Below, piece after piece: positions 18,754 to 28,047 of a stretch of 47,490 nucleotides of DNA. The stretch comes from a bacterium HR24 (GTDB lineage: Bacteria > Chloroflexota > Dehalococcoidia > SM23-28-2 > HRBIN24): positions 1 through 47,490 of the forward strand of contig BEIA01000004.1 in assembly GCA_002898715.1 (NCBI GenBank), read 5' to 3'. The position numbers and the translations under genes were made by a program. The number at the start of each line of letters is the position of its first letter. Positions within the stretch are counted from its first letter, which is position 1. The notes under the pieces were generated by a model. It saw only the letters and a program-made list of their open reading frames with translations. It was not told the DNA's origin and did no database searches.

Positions 18754-19422
18754 CTACTCCAGTAAATAGCCGTGGCGATGGAGGGTGCGAACGTGGACTT
18801 CGCCGGCGCTGGCCTGCCGCAGCTTGATGCGTAGGTTGCGCATGTGGGCGCGCACGGTGCCGGCCGGCCCCTCACCAGCCGGGAAGCCCCATACCTGCTC
18901 CAGCAACTCTGCCACGGGCACCACCCGGCCGCGCCGACGGGCCAGGTACTCCAGCAGATGGGCCTCGGTGGCAGTGAGGGCGACCACGCCGCCCACCCCC
19001 CGCAGCTCCCGAGAGGGGCGGTGCAGGTGGGCAGGGCCGATCTGCACGAAATCGCCCTCGGCCCGTTGCAGCAGGCGGGCCACCGCCTGAGCTACCTCGT
19101 GACCGGCGCAGGGGCGCACCAGCACTTCGTCCAGTCCCGGCCGCCGGGGAAGGGCCCCCGCCGTCCAGCGCTCGTCCAGGGTGGCGAGGAAGAGGACAGG
19201 CACAGCCGGCTCCTGTCCGGCTACCAGCAGGGCGAGCTCCCGCACGCCCCTCAGGCCCAGGTCGGTAGAGAGGACCAGGGCCTCGGCCCTCAGTGAGTGG
19301 AGGGAGCGCCGCGCCGACTCCAGGTCGGCGGCCAGTACTGCCTCGTGCCGGCGCGCATACAGGGCCGCGGCCACCGCCTCGCGCGTAGCGGCGTCCCGGG
19401 CCGCCACCAGCACCGTCACCAT
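18754..19422 (-). CDS. Atypical OmpR/PhoB-type response regulator with degenerate receiver and winged-helix DNA-binding domain
   Basis: ALTATEAHLLEYLARRRGRVVPVAELLEQVWG...VRAHMRNLRIKLRQ...VRTLHRHGYLLE; receiver starts VLVAARDAATRE. Confidence 0.85.
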   Translation of the reverse strand: MVTVLVAARDAATREAVAAALYARRHEAVLAADLESARRSLHSLRAEALVLSTDLGLRGVRELALLVAGQEPAVPVLFLATLDERWTAGALPRRPGLDEVLVRPCAGHEVAQAVARLLQRAEGDFVQIGPAHLHRPSRELRGVGGVVALTATEAHLLEYLARRRGRVVPVAELLEQVWGFPAGEGPAGTVRAHMRNLRIKLRQASAGEVHVRTLHRHGYLLE

Positions 19423-20168
19423 CAGCGTAGCGACTCCAGCTCGAATACGTGCGTGCCGTTGTCGTATCGCACCACCGGGCGCTGGGGTGTGTCGGCTATC
19501 CAAACGGTCTGGTGCTGGCCACCGCTGCGGGCCTCTACTCGCCAGGCCTCGAACGCGCCGGCAGGGACCACCACCGGCTCCTTGGTGATGACTTCCAATA
19601 CCATAAGGGAATGTCCAGGTTTGCGCAACAGGCATGTCCCGATGTCGTTGTACGCCCCCCGATAGGAGCGCTCCAGCGGCGCCGCCCGCCACAGGAACAG
19701 ATCGGCCCAGGACTCGTAGGCGTGGCCCGGCAGCGACAGCTCATCCGTGCGCGACTCCCCTTCCGATTCCTGCCGCACCACTACCCTGTCGCCCTGGTAC
19801 TGGGCGTGGCAGCGCCTCTCTCCTTCCCCTTCGCGGGCGATGGTGCGCTCGATCTCGCGAGGCTTCAGGGTGGCCGCGTCCACCACCACGCGTATAGTGT
19901 CGGTCAGGGGCTGCTGGGTTGAGCGGAAGGCCTGGACGAGGACGTAGGCATCGCCCTGACGCTCGACCGTGAAGACGGCCGTGCCGCTGAGCTGGTCGCC
20001 GCGCCGGATGCGATACTGGGCCTCCTCCCGCGCGCCCCATGGTACCTGTACAGGAACGTCGGCAGGGGGCACCTGGGGCTGGGCCTCGCTCTGGCCGGCG
20101 CAGGCGGCCAGCGCCAGGAGCAACGCGGGCGCAGTCCACCCCAGAAGTCGTCTCGATAGCATGGGCAT
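19422..20168 (-). CDS. Predicted lipoprotein of unknown function
   Basis: Lipobox-like LLALAACAGQ at N-terminus; TGATG overlap with next gene. Confidence 0.7.
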   Translation of the reverse strand: MPMLSRRLLGWTAPALLLALAACAGQSEAQPQVPPADVPVQVPWGAREEAQYRIRRGDQLSGTAVFTVERQGDAYVLVQAFRSTQQPLTDTIRVVVDAATLKPREIERTIAREGEGERRCHAQYQGDRVVVRQESEGESRTDELSLPGHAYESWADLFLWRAAPLERSYRGAYNDIGTCLLRKPGHSLMVLEVITKEPVVVPAGAFEAWRVEARSGGQHQTVWIADTPQRPVVRYDNGTHVFELESLR

Positions 20169-20174
20169 CCTCGC

Positions 20175-21206
20175 TCAGGCGTGGGCGGCCAGGACCCGCC
20201 GCAGGCGCTCCACCGCCTCCTCTACCTGGGGCCGACCGATGTGGCGGTGGGTGACCATGCGCACCCTGCGCCCTTCCGTCAGGCAGAGGACTCCTGCCTG
20301 GGAGCACCGGCGCACCAGGTCGGCTGCGTCCCAGCCGTCTACCGTGAAATAGACGATGTTGGTCTGCGGCGGGGGCGAGAGGCGCACTCCTGGCAGGGTG
20401 GCCAGCCCCTCGGCCAGCAGGCGAGCGTTCTCGTGGTCCTCGGCCAGCCGCTCCACCATAGCGTCCAGGGCCACCAGGCCACAGGCGGCGATGATGCCCG
20501 CCTGCCTCATGCCGCCGCCGACCATCTTGCGGAAGTGGCGGGCACGGTCGATGAACTCGCGGCTGCCGCACAGCACGGAGCCGATAGGGCAGGAGAGCCC
20601 CTTGCTGAGGCTGAAGCACACCGAATCGGCCGGCCGGGCGAGCCGCTCGGCAGGCACCCCCAGGGCGACGGCGGCATTGAAGATGCGGGCGCCATCCAGG
20701 TGCACGGGCACTCTGTGGCGGTGGGCCACCGCAGCCGCCGCGGCCGTATCCTGCTCGGTGAGCACTGTGCCGCCGCAACGGTTATGGGTGTTCTCGAGGC
20801 AAACCAGGCCGGTGGGCGGATGGTATGGGCTCCGGGGGCGGATGGCGGCTGCCAGCGCGGCCGGGTCGAGGCGGCCCTGTTCGTCGTTGGGGATGGTGCG
20901 CAGTCCCAGGCCACCCATGGCGAAGGCTCCGCCTACCTCGTGATGGAGGATGTGGGCCTCGGAGCTGACGATAACCTCGTCCCCGCGCTGGCAGTGGGCC
21001 AGCATGGCCACCAGGTTGCTCATGGTGCCCGAGGCGGTAAGGAGGCCAGCCTCCTTGCCCAGCAGACGCGCCGCTTTCTCCTCCAGCCGGCGGACGGTGG
21101 GGTCGTCTCCCAGCACGTCGTCCCCCAGCTCCGCGCAAGCCATGGCCTCGTACATGGCTGGGGTGGGCCGGGTAACGGTATCGCTGCGCAGGTCGATGGT
21201 GTCCAC
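20175..21206 (-). CDS. low-specificity L-threonine aldolase
   Basis: IDLRSDTVTRPTPAMYEAM, GDDVLGDDPTVRRLE, HLDGARIFNAAVALG, FSLSKGLSCPIGSVLCG. Confidence 0.95.
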   Translation of the reverse strand: MDTIDLRSDTVTRPTPAMYEAMACAELGDDVLGDDPTVRRLEEKAARLLGKEAGLLTASGTMSNLVAMLAHCQRGDEVIVSSEAHILHHEVGGAFAMGGLGLRTIPNDEQGRLDPAALAAAIRPRSPYHPPTGLVCLENTHNRCGGTVLTEQDTAAAAAVAHRHRVPVHLDGARIFNAAVALGVPAERLARPADSVCFSLSKGLSCPIGSVLCGSREFIDRARHFRKMVGGGMRQAGIIAACGLVALDAMVERLAEDHENARLLAEGLATLPGVRLSPPPQTNIVYFTVDGWDAADLVRRCSQAGVLCLTEGRRVRMVTHRHIGRPQVEEAVERLRRVLAAHA

Positions 21207-21211
21207 GGGGA

Positions 21212-21688
21212 CTAGCGGGGCCGCTCCCAGAGGGAGTGATACGACTCGCCGCCGCGGATGGCGGCCACCAGTTCTTGCCGCTCCTCTTCTAACAGGCGGT
21301 GGTAGGCCTCTTCCATCCGTTGGGCCATCTCGGGTCCGCCCAGGGAGACGAGGCGCTCCACCATGCGCTGCCAGATGGGGGACGCATACAGCGTCGCCAC
21401 GTTGGTGCGCGGCCACATGAAGGCCACTATGCGGTCAGGCAAAGGAAAGCGGGGGCGCATGCGCTTGAGGCTCTTGTAGCGCTCTTCCAATGATTCGGCC
21501 CTGGGCACCACCGCCACCATGGGGCCCTCGGTGGGGCTGGTGCGGAAGTCGATGAGCAGGCGCTTGGAAAGGATGGCGAAGCGCACCACCAGCACTTCGG
21601 CCATGTCGATGGCCTTGAGGGCCTCCTCGATGTCGATGCCGTAGTCGTCCACGCTCTCGCCCTGGCCTTCCCAGGGCCATTGTCCCAC
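21212..21688 (-). CDS. Conserved-looking hypothetical protein
   Basis: 158-aa ORF, coding-like composition, fits operon spacing; no family recognised. Confidence 0.65.
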   Translation of the reverse strand: MGQWPWEGQGESVDDYGIDIEEALKAIDMAEVLVVRFAILSKRLLIDFRTSPTEGPMVAVVPRAESLEERYKSLKRMRPRFPLPDRIVAFMWPRTNVATLYASPIWQRMVERLVSLGGPEMAQRMEEAYHRLLEEERQELVAAIRGGESYHSLWERPR

Positions 21689-21715
21689 AGGCGCGAGTAG
21701 GCGTAAAGGCGACGG

Positions 21716-22321
21716 TCAGGAGTAGCGCTCTTCCTTCCAGGGGTCGCCCCGGATATGATAGCCGTACGTCTCCCAGAAGCCGGGCCGGTCTTCGGGCAGG
21801 AACTCCAGGCCCCGCACCCACTTGGCGCTCTTCCAGAAGTACAGGTGAGGCACCACCAGGCGCAGGGGCCAGCCGTGCTCGGGGGTCAAGTCCTGCCCGT
21901 TGTGACGGTAGGCCAGGAGCACATCGTCACGCAGCAAGTCGTCCAGCAACACATTGGTGGTGTAACCGCCGTAGCAGTGCACCATGACCGACTTGGCGGC
22001 GGGACGGAGGCGCACATGCTTCAGCAACTCCTTGACCAGGACACCCTCCCACTCGTTGTCCATCTTGCTCCAGCCGGTCACGCAGTGCACATCTGAGCGG
22101 ACGGTGACCCGGGGCAGGGCCAGGAACTCCTGCCAGGTGAACTCCTTCTCCTCCTCCACTTCGCCGAAGAGGCGCAGGCGCCACTTCTCCAGGTCTATGC
22201 GGGGCGTCGCGCCGTAGGTGAGCACGGGCCAGTCGTCCACCACCTTCTGGTTGGGCGGCAGACGGTCGCCGTAGAGCTCACGGTCGCGCTGGCGGCGACG
22301 GTAGATGTCGAACAGCGACAT
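21716..22321 (-). CDS. Sulfite oxidase-like molybdopterin-dependent oxidoreductase
   Basis: [23 protein letters not shown] (Moco Cys), [25 protein letters not shown]. Confidence 0.9.
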   Translation of the reverse strand: MSLFDIYRRRQRDRELYGDRLPPNQKVVDDWPVLTYGATPRIDLEKWRLRLFGEVEEEKEFTWQEFLALPRVTVRSDVHCVTGWSKMDNEWEGVLVKELLKHVRLRPAAKSVMVHCYGGYTTNVLLDDLLRDDVLLAYRHNGQDLTPEHGWPLRLVVPHLYFWKSAKWVRGLEFLPEDRPGFWETYGYHIRGDPWKEERYS

Positions 22322-22428
22322 AGCCCTCTGCTCCCCTCCGCGATTGGGGAAAGTTTCACAACCCTCGTATGCTCAGGATATCAGGGAGTGGCGCTGGCGG
22401 TCAAAAGGCAGCTATCATCGGGGCAGGG

Positions 22429-22941
22429 GTGAGGGGACTGAAGCGTCGGGAGTTGCCCTTCCTGGCGGCGGCGGCGACCGTGCTGGGCCTGGACCAGCTC
22501 ACCAAGGCGGTGGTCAGCCGCACCATGGAAGTGGGCCAGTACTTCCCCAGCGATGACTGGCCTCTGCGCCTGCACTACGTCACCAATACCGGCGCCGCCT
22601 TCGGCATACTGCAGGACCAGACGGCGTTCCTCATCGTCACCTCCATCATCGGCATCGCCGCCATCGTCTACTACTGGCTCAGCCAGCGCCAGCCCTGGCC
22701 CACGGCCCTGGCCCTGGGGATGATGCTGGGAGGCGCCGCCGGCAACCTGCTGGACAGGGTGCGGTTGGGCCACGTGGTGGACTTCCTCTCCTTCCCCCAC
22801 TACCCTTCCTTCAACGTAGCCGACTCGTCCATCGTGGTGGCCTTCGTGGTGCTCATCGGTTACCACCTGCTGTGGGAGGAGAAGGAGCGCCAGAAGGTCC
22901 CGGAAGGGGTGGGCCGTGAGGACCCTGGAGCTGACGGCTGA
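22429..22941 (+). CDS. lspA: signal peptidase II
   Basis: DQLTKAVV, TNTGAAFGIL, GGAAGNLLDRVRLGHVVDFL, FNVADSSIV. Confidence 0.95.
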   Translation: MRGLKRRELPFLAAAATVLGLDQLTKAVVSRTMEVGQYFPSDDWPLRLHYVTNTGAAFGILQDQTAFLIVTSIIGIAAIVYYWLSQRQPWPTALALGMMLGGAAGNLLDRVRLGHVVDFLSFPHYPSFNVADSSIVVAFVVLIGYHLLWEEKERQKVPEGVGREDPGADG

Positions 22942-23824
22942 CCAGGGCGGCGAGCGGCTGGACGTCTTCCTCGCCCGACGGGTGGAAGGCATCTCTCGCA
23001 GCCAGGCCCAGCGCCTCATCGAGCGAGGGCTGGTGACCGTGGAGGGGGTGCCGGCCAGGGCATCGCGCATCGTACGTCCGGGCGAGGCGGTGGCGGTGCA
23101 TCTGCCAGATCCCGAGCCTGTATCGGTGGAGCCCGAGCCCCTGCCCCTGACTGTCCTCTATCAGGACGAAGAGGTCATCGTGGTGGACAAGCCGGCGGGG
23201 ATGCCGGTGCACCCGGGCCCTGGGCACCCTCGCGGCACCCTGGTGAACGCTCTCCTGGCCCGCTTCCCTGAGCTGCGGCAGGTGGGAGAGGCCTTCCGCC
23301 CGGGCATCGTGCACCGGCTAGACAAGGACACCTCCGGCCTCATGGTGGTGGCCAAGACGCCCCGCGCGCACCGGCACCTGGTGGAGCAGTTGAAGGAGCG
23401 CCAGGTGCGCAAGACCTACCTGGCCCTGGTGTACGGCGTTCCCGACCCGGAGCGCGGGGTCATCGAGGCCCCTATCGGCCGCCACCCTCGTCACCGCAAG
23501 CGCATGGCAGTGGTGGACGAGGGCCGCCAGGCTGTGACCCGCTACCGAGTGGTGGAGGCCATCGGCGGCTACGCCTTGCTGGAGGTGGAGCCCGTTACCG
23601 GCCGCACCCACCAGATACGGGTGCATATGGCCGCCATCGGTCATCCGCTGGTGGGGGATGCGGTCTACGGGCGGCGCTCGCCGTTGCTGCCCCGGCAGTT
23701 CCTGCACGCGCACCGCCTGGCCTTCGTACTGCCGGGACGGGAGCGGGCCGTGGAGTTCGAGTCGCCCCTGCCGGCTGACCTTCGGCAGGCCCTGGAGGCG
23801 GTACGCCGCGGCGAGCGGGCCTAA
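22916..23824 (+). CDS. rluD: RluA/RluD-family 23S rRNA pseudouridine synthase
   Basis: S4 domain then HRLDKDTSGLMVVAKT, EPVTGRTHQIRVHMAAIGHPLVGDAVYG. Confidence 0.93.
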   Translation: MRTLELTADQGGERLDVFLARRVEGISRSQAQRLIERGLVTVEGVPARASRIVRPGEAVAVHLPDPEPVSVEPEPLPLTVLYQDEEVIVVDKPAGMPVHPGPGHPRGTLVNALLARFPELRQVGEAFRPGIVHRLDKDTSGLMVVAKTPRAHRHLVEQLKERQVRKTYLALVYGVPDPERGVIEAPIGRHPRHRKRMAVVDEGRQAVTRYRVVEAIGGYALLEVEPVTGRTHQIRVHMAAIGHPLVGDAVYGRRSPLLPRQFLHAHRLAFVLPGRERAVEFESPLPADLRQALEAVRRGERA

Positions 23825-24153
23825 AGCCCGGGCGCCTTGCCCATGCCGATGGGGCGGATGCCTGTGGCGTACAGATACAGCCTGTCCCAGTGGTGGGAGG
23901 TGGGGAAGTTGCGCCCGGGCGGGAAGTAGGCCACCAACACCTTCTTGCCCTCGGCCTCTAGCTGTCGCACGGCCTTGAGCAAGGCGGGGGCGTAGCCGCG
24001 CAGGGGGAAAGTCTTGTAAAAGAAGTACTCTTCGCCGTCCAGGACGAGCTTCACCGCAGGCTGGCGGCGGTGGAACTCCACATAGGGCAGTTCGCGCCCG
24101 TCCACCTCCAGCACTTCTATGCGGTCCTCGGGCACCGCGATCTCGCTGACCAT
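23821..24153 (-). CDS. Hypothetical protein
   Basis: 110-aa ORF, compact globular-looking sequence, convergent with rluD; no family recognised. Confidence 0.6.
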   Translation of the reverse strand: MVSEIAVPEDRIEVLEVDGRELPYVEFHRRQPAVKLVLDGEEYFFYKTFPLRGYAPALLKAVRQLEAEGKKVLVAYFPPGRNFPTSHHWDRLYLYATGIRPIGMGKAPGL

Positions 24154-24229
24154 CGTGGCCCCCAAGCACGAAGATACAAGCACTACGGCCCACCGGGCAA
24201 GGCGCCCACACCCTAAGGGCGCCCCCTGC

Positions 24230-24235
24230 TAGAAT
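24230..24235 (+). promoter_or_regulatory. -10 element TAGAAT upstream of gltX
   Basis: TAGAAT 10 nt before ATG24246. Confidence 0.5.
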
Positions 24236-24245
24236 GGGTTTCGAC

Positions 24246-25724
24246 ATGAGCGTGCGGGTGCGTTTTCCGCCCTCGCCCACGGGCGAACCTCATGTGGGCA
24301 ACCTGCGCACCGCCCTGTTCAACTGGCTCTTCGCCCGCCACCACGGCGGCGCCTTCGTCCTGCGCATCGAGGACACCGACCGCGAGCGGCTGGTGCCGGG
24401 GGCGGTGGAGGCCATCATGGACGCCCTCCTCTGGCTGGGCCTGGAGTGGGACGAGGGCCCCGATCCTCGCGACCCCTCGCGGGACGTAGGGCCTTACGGC
24501 CCCTATGTGCAGTCGCGCCGGCTGGAGCTGTACCAGCAGGAGGCACGCCGCCTGGTGGAGGCCGGCCATGCCTACTACTGCTACTGCTCGCCCGAGCGGC
24601 TGGAGCAGGTGCGACGGGAGCAGATGGCCCGCCGGGAGCCACCCCGGTACGACCGCCGCTGCCGCGACCTCTCCGAGGGCGAGCGGCGCGAGATGGAGGC
24701 CCAGGGCGTAACGCCGGTGGTGCGCTTCCGCACGCCCCTTTCGGGCGAGACCAGCTTCCACGACCTCATCCGCGGCGAGATCGTCGTGCGCAACGACACC
24801 CTGGACGACTTCGTGCTGCTCAAGTCCGACGGCTACCCGGTCTACCACCTGGCCAGCGTGGTGGACGACCACCACATGCGCATCACTCACGTTCTGAGAG
24901 GCGAGGAGTGGATACCATCCACTCCCCGGCACGTGCTGCTGTACGATGCCTTCGGCTGGGAGCCGCCCCAGTTCGCCCACCTGCCCATGATCCTCGGCCC
25001 CGACCGGTCGAAGCTCTCCAAGCGCCACGGCGACATGTCGGTGAGGGAGCTGCGCGAGCGGGGCTACCTGCCCGAGGCGCTGTTCAACTTCCTGGGCCTG
25101 CTGGGCTGGTCCCTGGATGACCACACCGAGATCATCGACCGCGAGACCTTCATACGCCACTTCGACCTGGACCGCGTCTCGCCCAGTCCGGCCATCTTCA
25201 ACCAGGAGAAGCTGGACTGGATGAACGGGGTCTACATCCGCTCCCTGCCGCCGGAAGAGCTGGCAACGCGCCTGCTCCCGTACCTGGAACGGAGCTTCGG
25301 GCGGGTAGACCGGGGGCTGGTGGCGCGCGCCGTGCCCCTCCTGCAAGAGCGCATCCGCACCCTGGCCGAGGCGGCCGATATGGCGGGCTTCCTGTTCGCG
25401 GAGCGGGTGGAGCCTTCCCTGGGCGACCTGTTGGGCAAGAAGTTCACGGGAACGCCCGGGGAGGCCGGGCGAGCGCTATTGGCGGCCCTGGAGAGGCTGC
25501 AAGGGCTGGAGGAGTGGACAGCCCAAGCGCTGGAAGGGGCCTTGCGGCCCCTGGCCGCCGAACTGGGCCTGAAGACGGGCGACCTGTTCATGCTCTTGCG
25601 GGTGGCTGTAACCGGGCGGACCGTGTCGCCGCCTCTCTTCCAGAGCATGGAACTGCTGGGGAGGGAACGGACGCTGGGCCGGCTGGAGGCCGCGCTGGGC
25701 CGCCTGCGGGCGGAAACGGGATAA
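24246..25724 (+). CDS. gltX: glutamyl-tRNA synthetase
   Basis: VRFPPSPTGEPHVGNLRTALFNWLFAR (HIGH-like), DRSKLSKRHGD (KMSKS-like). Confidence 0.96.
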   Translation: MSVRVRFPPSPTGEPHVGNLRTALFNWLFARHHGGAFVLRIEDTDRERLVPGAVEAIMDALLWLGLEWDEGPDPRDPSRDVGPYGPYVQSRRLELYQQEARRLVEAGHAYYCYCSPERLEQVRREQMARREPPRYDRRCRDLSEGERREMEAQGVTPVVRFRTPLSGETSFHDLIRGEIVVRNDTLDDFVLLKSDGYPVYHLASVVDDHHMRITHVLRGEEWIPSTPRHVLLYDAFGWEPPQFAHLPMILGPDRSKLSKRHGDMSVRELRERGYLPEALFNFLGLLGWSLDDHTEIIDRETFIRHFDLDRVSPSPAIFNQEKLDWMNGVYIRSLPPEELATRLLPYLERSFGRVDRGLVARAVPLLQERIRTLAEAADMAGFLFAERVEPSLGDLLGKKFTGTPGEAGRALLAALERLQGLEEWTAQALEGALRPLAAELGLKTGDLFMLLRVAVTGRTVSPPLFQSMELLGRERTLGRLEAALGRLRAETG

Positions 25725-25763
25725 AATAGTTCCGAGACAGGTGACGGGAGGAGGCAGGGGGTC

Positions 25764-26003
25764 GTGACTAGGCAGTTCCACGAGCACCAGCACGATGAGA
25801 TGGTCCACAGCCACGAGCATGTGCATATCGTCCACCACGTGAAGGGCGGGGTCGGCGGCGAGGTGGAGCACCTGGTGGCTGTGCACACCCACGAGCACAA
25901 CCACCCGGCGGTGTCCCATGCCCACGCCCCGCACGAGAACCCTCAGCGGGAGCACGAGCACGAGGGGCACATACACGACCACGCCCACCCGTCGGCCAGC
26001 TAG
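25764..26003 (+). CDS. Small histidine-rich protein, putative metal binding
   Basis: 79 aa, 23 His by count; GTG start preceded by GGGAGGAGG. Confidence 0.65.
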   Translation: MTRQFHEHQHDEMVHSHEHVHIVHHVKGGVGGEVEHLVAVHTHEHNHPAVSHAHAPHENPQREHEHEGHIHDHAHPSAS

Positions 26004-26024
26004 CGAGGGCAGCCTGCGAGTCCC

Positions 26025-26053
26025 TTGACCGCCCCTCGGAGCCTACCTAGACT
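26025..26053 (+). promoter_or_regulatory. tRNA-Phe promoter
   Basis: TTGACC-N17-TAGACT, 10 nt upstream of tRNA 5' end. Confidence 0.6.
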
Positions 26054-26063
26054 GGGACTTGAT

Positions 26064-26138
26064 GCCGGGGTAGCTCAGCGGTAGAGCACGCGGCTGAAAA
26101 CCGCGGTGTCGGCGGTTCGACTCCGCCCCCCGGCACCA
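26064..26138 (+). tRNA. tRNA-Phe(GAA), CCA encoded
   Basis: GCCGGGG...CCCCGGC-A-CCA; CGCGG-CTGAAAA-CCGCG anticodon arm. Confidence 0.95.
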
Positions 26139-26154
26139 CCCTACCGGTGTCACC

Positions 26155-26171
26155 CCAGCGGCAGGCGCTGG
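26155..26171. terminator. Possible stem-loop between convergent tRNA-Phe and sufU
   Basis: CCAGCG-GCAGG-CGCTGG perfect 6-bp hairpin, no T-tract. Confidence 0.25.
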
Positions 26172-26251
26172 CCTACCACTCCCCTGGAGTCGTTCACCGA
26201 GCGCGCGGACAGCGTGTCAGCGGCCCTGCCGAGGGCTGCAGCCGCCCTGGC

Positions 26252-26716
26252 CTAGGCCTTGCGCAGGGACTTTATGGCCTCGTCCAGCACGTGCCAGGCG
26301 AGGGTGGCGCACTTGACCCGCACCGGGAACTTGCGCACCCCCGAGAGGGCCTCCAGGTCGCCCAGCTCCGCCGGGTCCACCGTCTCGTCGCCGGTCATCA
26401 GGCGGTGGAAGCGGTCGTACAGGGCCTCCGCTTCGTCCAGGCTGAGGCCCCGCACGGCTTCGGTCAGCATGGAGGCCGAGGCCTGGGATATGGAGCAGCC
26501 CTGCCCCTGGAAGCGGGCCTCCTTGATGACACCGTCCTCCACCAGCAGGTCCAGATAGACCTCGTCGCCGCACAGGGGGTTCTGGCCGTCGCGGCTGACG
26601 GTGGGCGAGGGCAAGCGGCCGCGGTTGCGGGGGCTGCGGTAGTACTCCAGTATGATGTCGCGGTAGAGGTCGTCCAGGGACTGCTCCTGGCGCCTCAGCT
26701 CTTCTCTGTCCAGCAT
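26252..26716 (-). CDS. sufU: SufU/IscU-type Fe-S assembly protein
   Basis: LYRDIILEYYRSPRNRGRL, NPLCGDEV, GQGCSISQASASML, CATLAWHVLDEAI. Confidence 0.93.
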   Translation of the reverse strand: MLDREELRRQEQSLDDLYRDIILEYYRSPRNRGRLPSPTVSRDGQNPLCGDEVYLDLLVEDGVIKEARFQGQGCSISQASASMLTEAVRGLSLDEAEALYDRFHRLMTGDETVDPAELGDLEALSGVRKFPVRVKCATLAWHVLDEAIKSLRKA

Positions 26717-26760
26717 AGCTATCAACCCCAGTGTGGCACGGGCCGGCAGGGCTGGCAAGT

Positions 26761-28047
26761 TCAGCGGTCGCGGAAGTAGGCCCGGGCGGCGGCCAGCGCC
26801 TCGGCCAAGGCGTCCACCTCTTCGCGGGTGTTGTAGATGTAGAAGCTGGCGCGGGCAGTACCCCACACCCCCAGGCGGCGCATGAGGGGCTGGTTGCAGT
26901 GGTGGCCGGTGCGTATAGCTATGCCGTAACGGTCGAGGATGGTGCCCAGGTCGTGGGGGTGGATGTCGGGGAAGTTGAACGAGACCACTCCCCCTCGCCG
27001 CTGTCCGTCAGGGGGGCCGTAGATAACCAGCTCCTCGAACTGGCGCAGGCGCGAAAGGGCGTAGTCCGTCAGCTCCACTTCGTGGGCGCGCACGCGCTCC
27101 ATACCCAGGGCCTGCAGATAGTCGATGGCAGCGCCGAAGGCCACCACGTCGGCGATGTTGGGGGTGCCGGCCTCGAACTTCCAGGGGACCTCGTTCCAGG
27201 TGGTGTCCTCCAGGGTGACCATGCTGATCATCTCGCCGCCAGAGAGGAAGGGCTCCATCTCCTCCAGCAGCTCGCGGCGGGCGTACAGCACGCCCACACC
27301 CGTGGGCCCCAGCATCTTGTGGGCGGAGAAGGCCAGGAAGTCGCAGCCCAGTTCGGCCACATCCACCGGCAAGTGGGGCACGCTCTGGGCCCCGTCTACC
27401 AGGGTGGTGATGCCCCGGCGCCGGGCCTCCGCCACCAGCTCCCGAACAGGGTGGATGGTGCCCACCCCGTTGGAGACGTGGCCGATGGCCAGCAGCCGCG
27501 TGCGTTCGCCCAGGTAGCGCTCGGGCCAGCCGTCCAGGTCGAGGGTCAGCTCCGGGGTGACACCTATCCAGCGCAGGCGAGCGCCCTTCTCTTTGGCCAG
27601 CCTCTGCCAGGGCACCAGGTTGGAGTGGTGCTCCATCTCGCTGAGTACGATCTCGTCCCCTTCCCGCACGTTGGCCCTTCCCCACGTGTAGGCCACCAGG
27701 TTTATGGCCTCGGTGGCGTTGCGCGTGAAGACGATGCATTCGGGACCGGGGGCGCCGATGAAGCGGGCCACCTTCTCCCGCGTACCCTCGTAGGCGGCGG
27801 TAGCCTCCTCCCCCAAGCAGTGGATGGCCCGGTGGATGTTGGCGTTGTAGCGCCGGTAATAGTCGGCCAGGGCGTCGATGACCTGGCGCGGCTTCTGGGA
27901 TGTGGCCGCGTTGTCCAGGTACACCAGGGGGCGGCCGTGCACCTGCCGCTCCAGTATGGGGAAGTCCTGGCGGATGCGGGCCACGTCCAGGCTGCCATCG
28001 GGGCGCAGGTAGGGGTTGTTGCCTTGGCCGCTGGCCATTACCCTCAT
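26761..28047 (-). CDS. sufS: SufS cysteine desulfurase
   Basis: YLDNAATSQKPRQVIDAL, GAQSVPH, FSAHKMLGPTGVGVLY, RTGHHCNQPLM; ATG28047 overlaps sufD stop. Confidence 0.95.
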   Translation of the reverse strand: MRVMASGQGNNPYLRPDGSLDVARIRQDFPILERQVHGRPLVYLDNAATSQKPRQVIDALADYYRRYNANIHRAIHCLGEEATAAYEGTREKVARFIGAPGPECIVFTRNATEAINLVAYTWGRANVREGDEIVLSEMEHHSNLVPWQRLAKEKGARLRWIGVTPELTLDLDGWPERYLGERTRLLAIGHVSNGVGTIHPVRELVAEARRRGITTLVDGAQSVPHLPVDVAELGCDFLAFSAHKMLGPTGVGVLYARRELLEEMEPFLSGGEMISMVTLEDTTWNEVPWKFEAGTPNIADVVAFGAAIDYLQALGMERVRAHEVELTDYALSRLRQFEELVIYGPPDGQRRGGVVSFNFPDIHPHDLGTILDRYGIAIRTGHHCNQPLMRRLGVWGTARASFYIYNTREEVDALAEALAAARAYFRDR

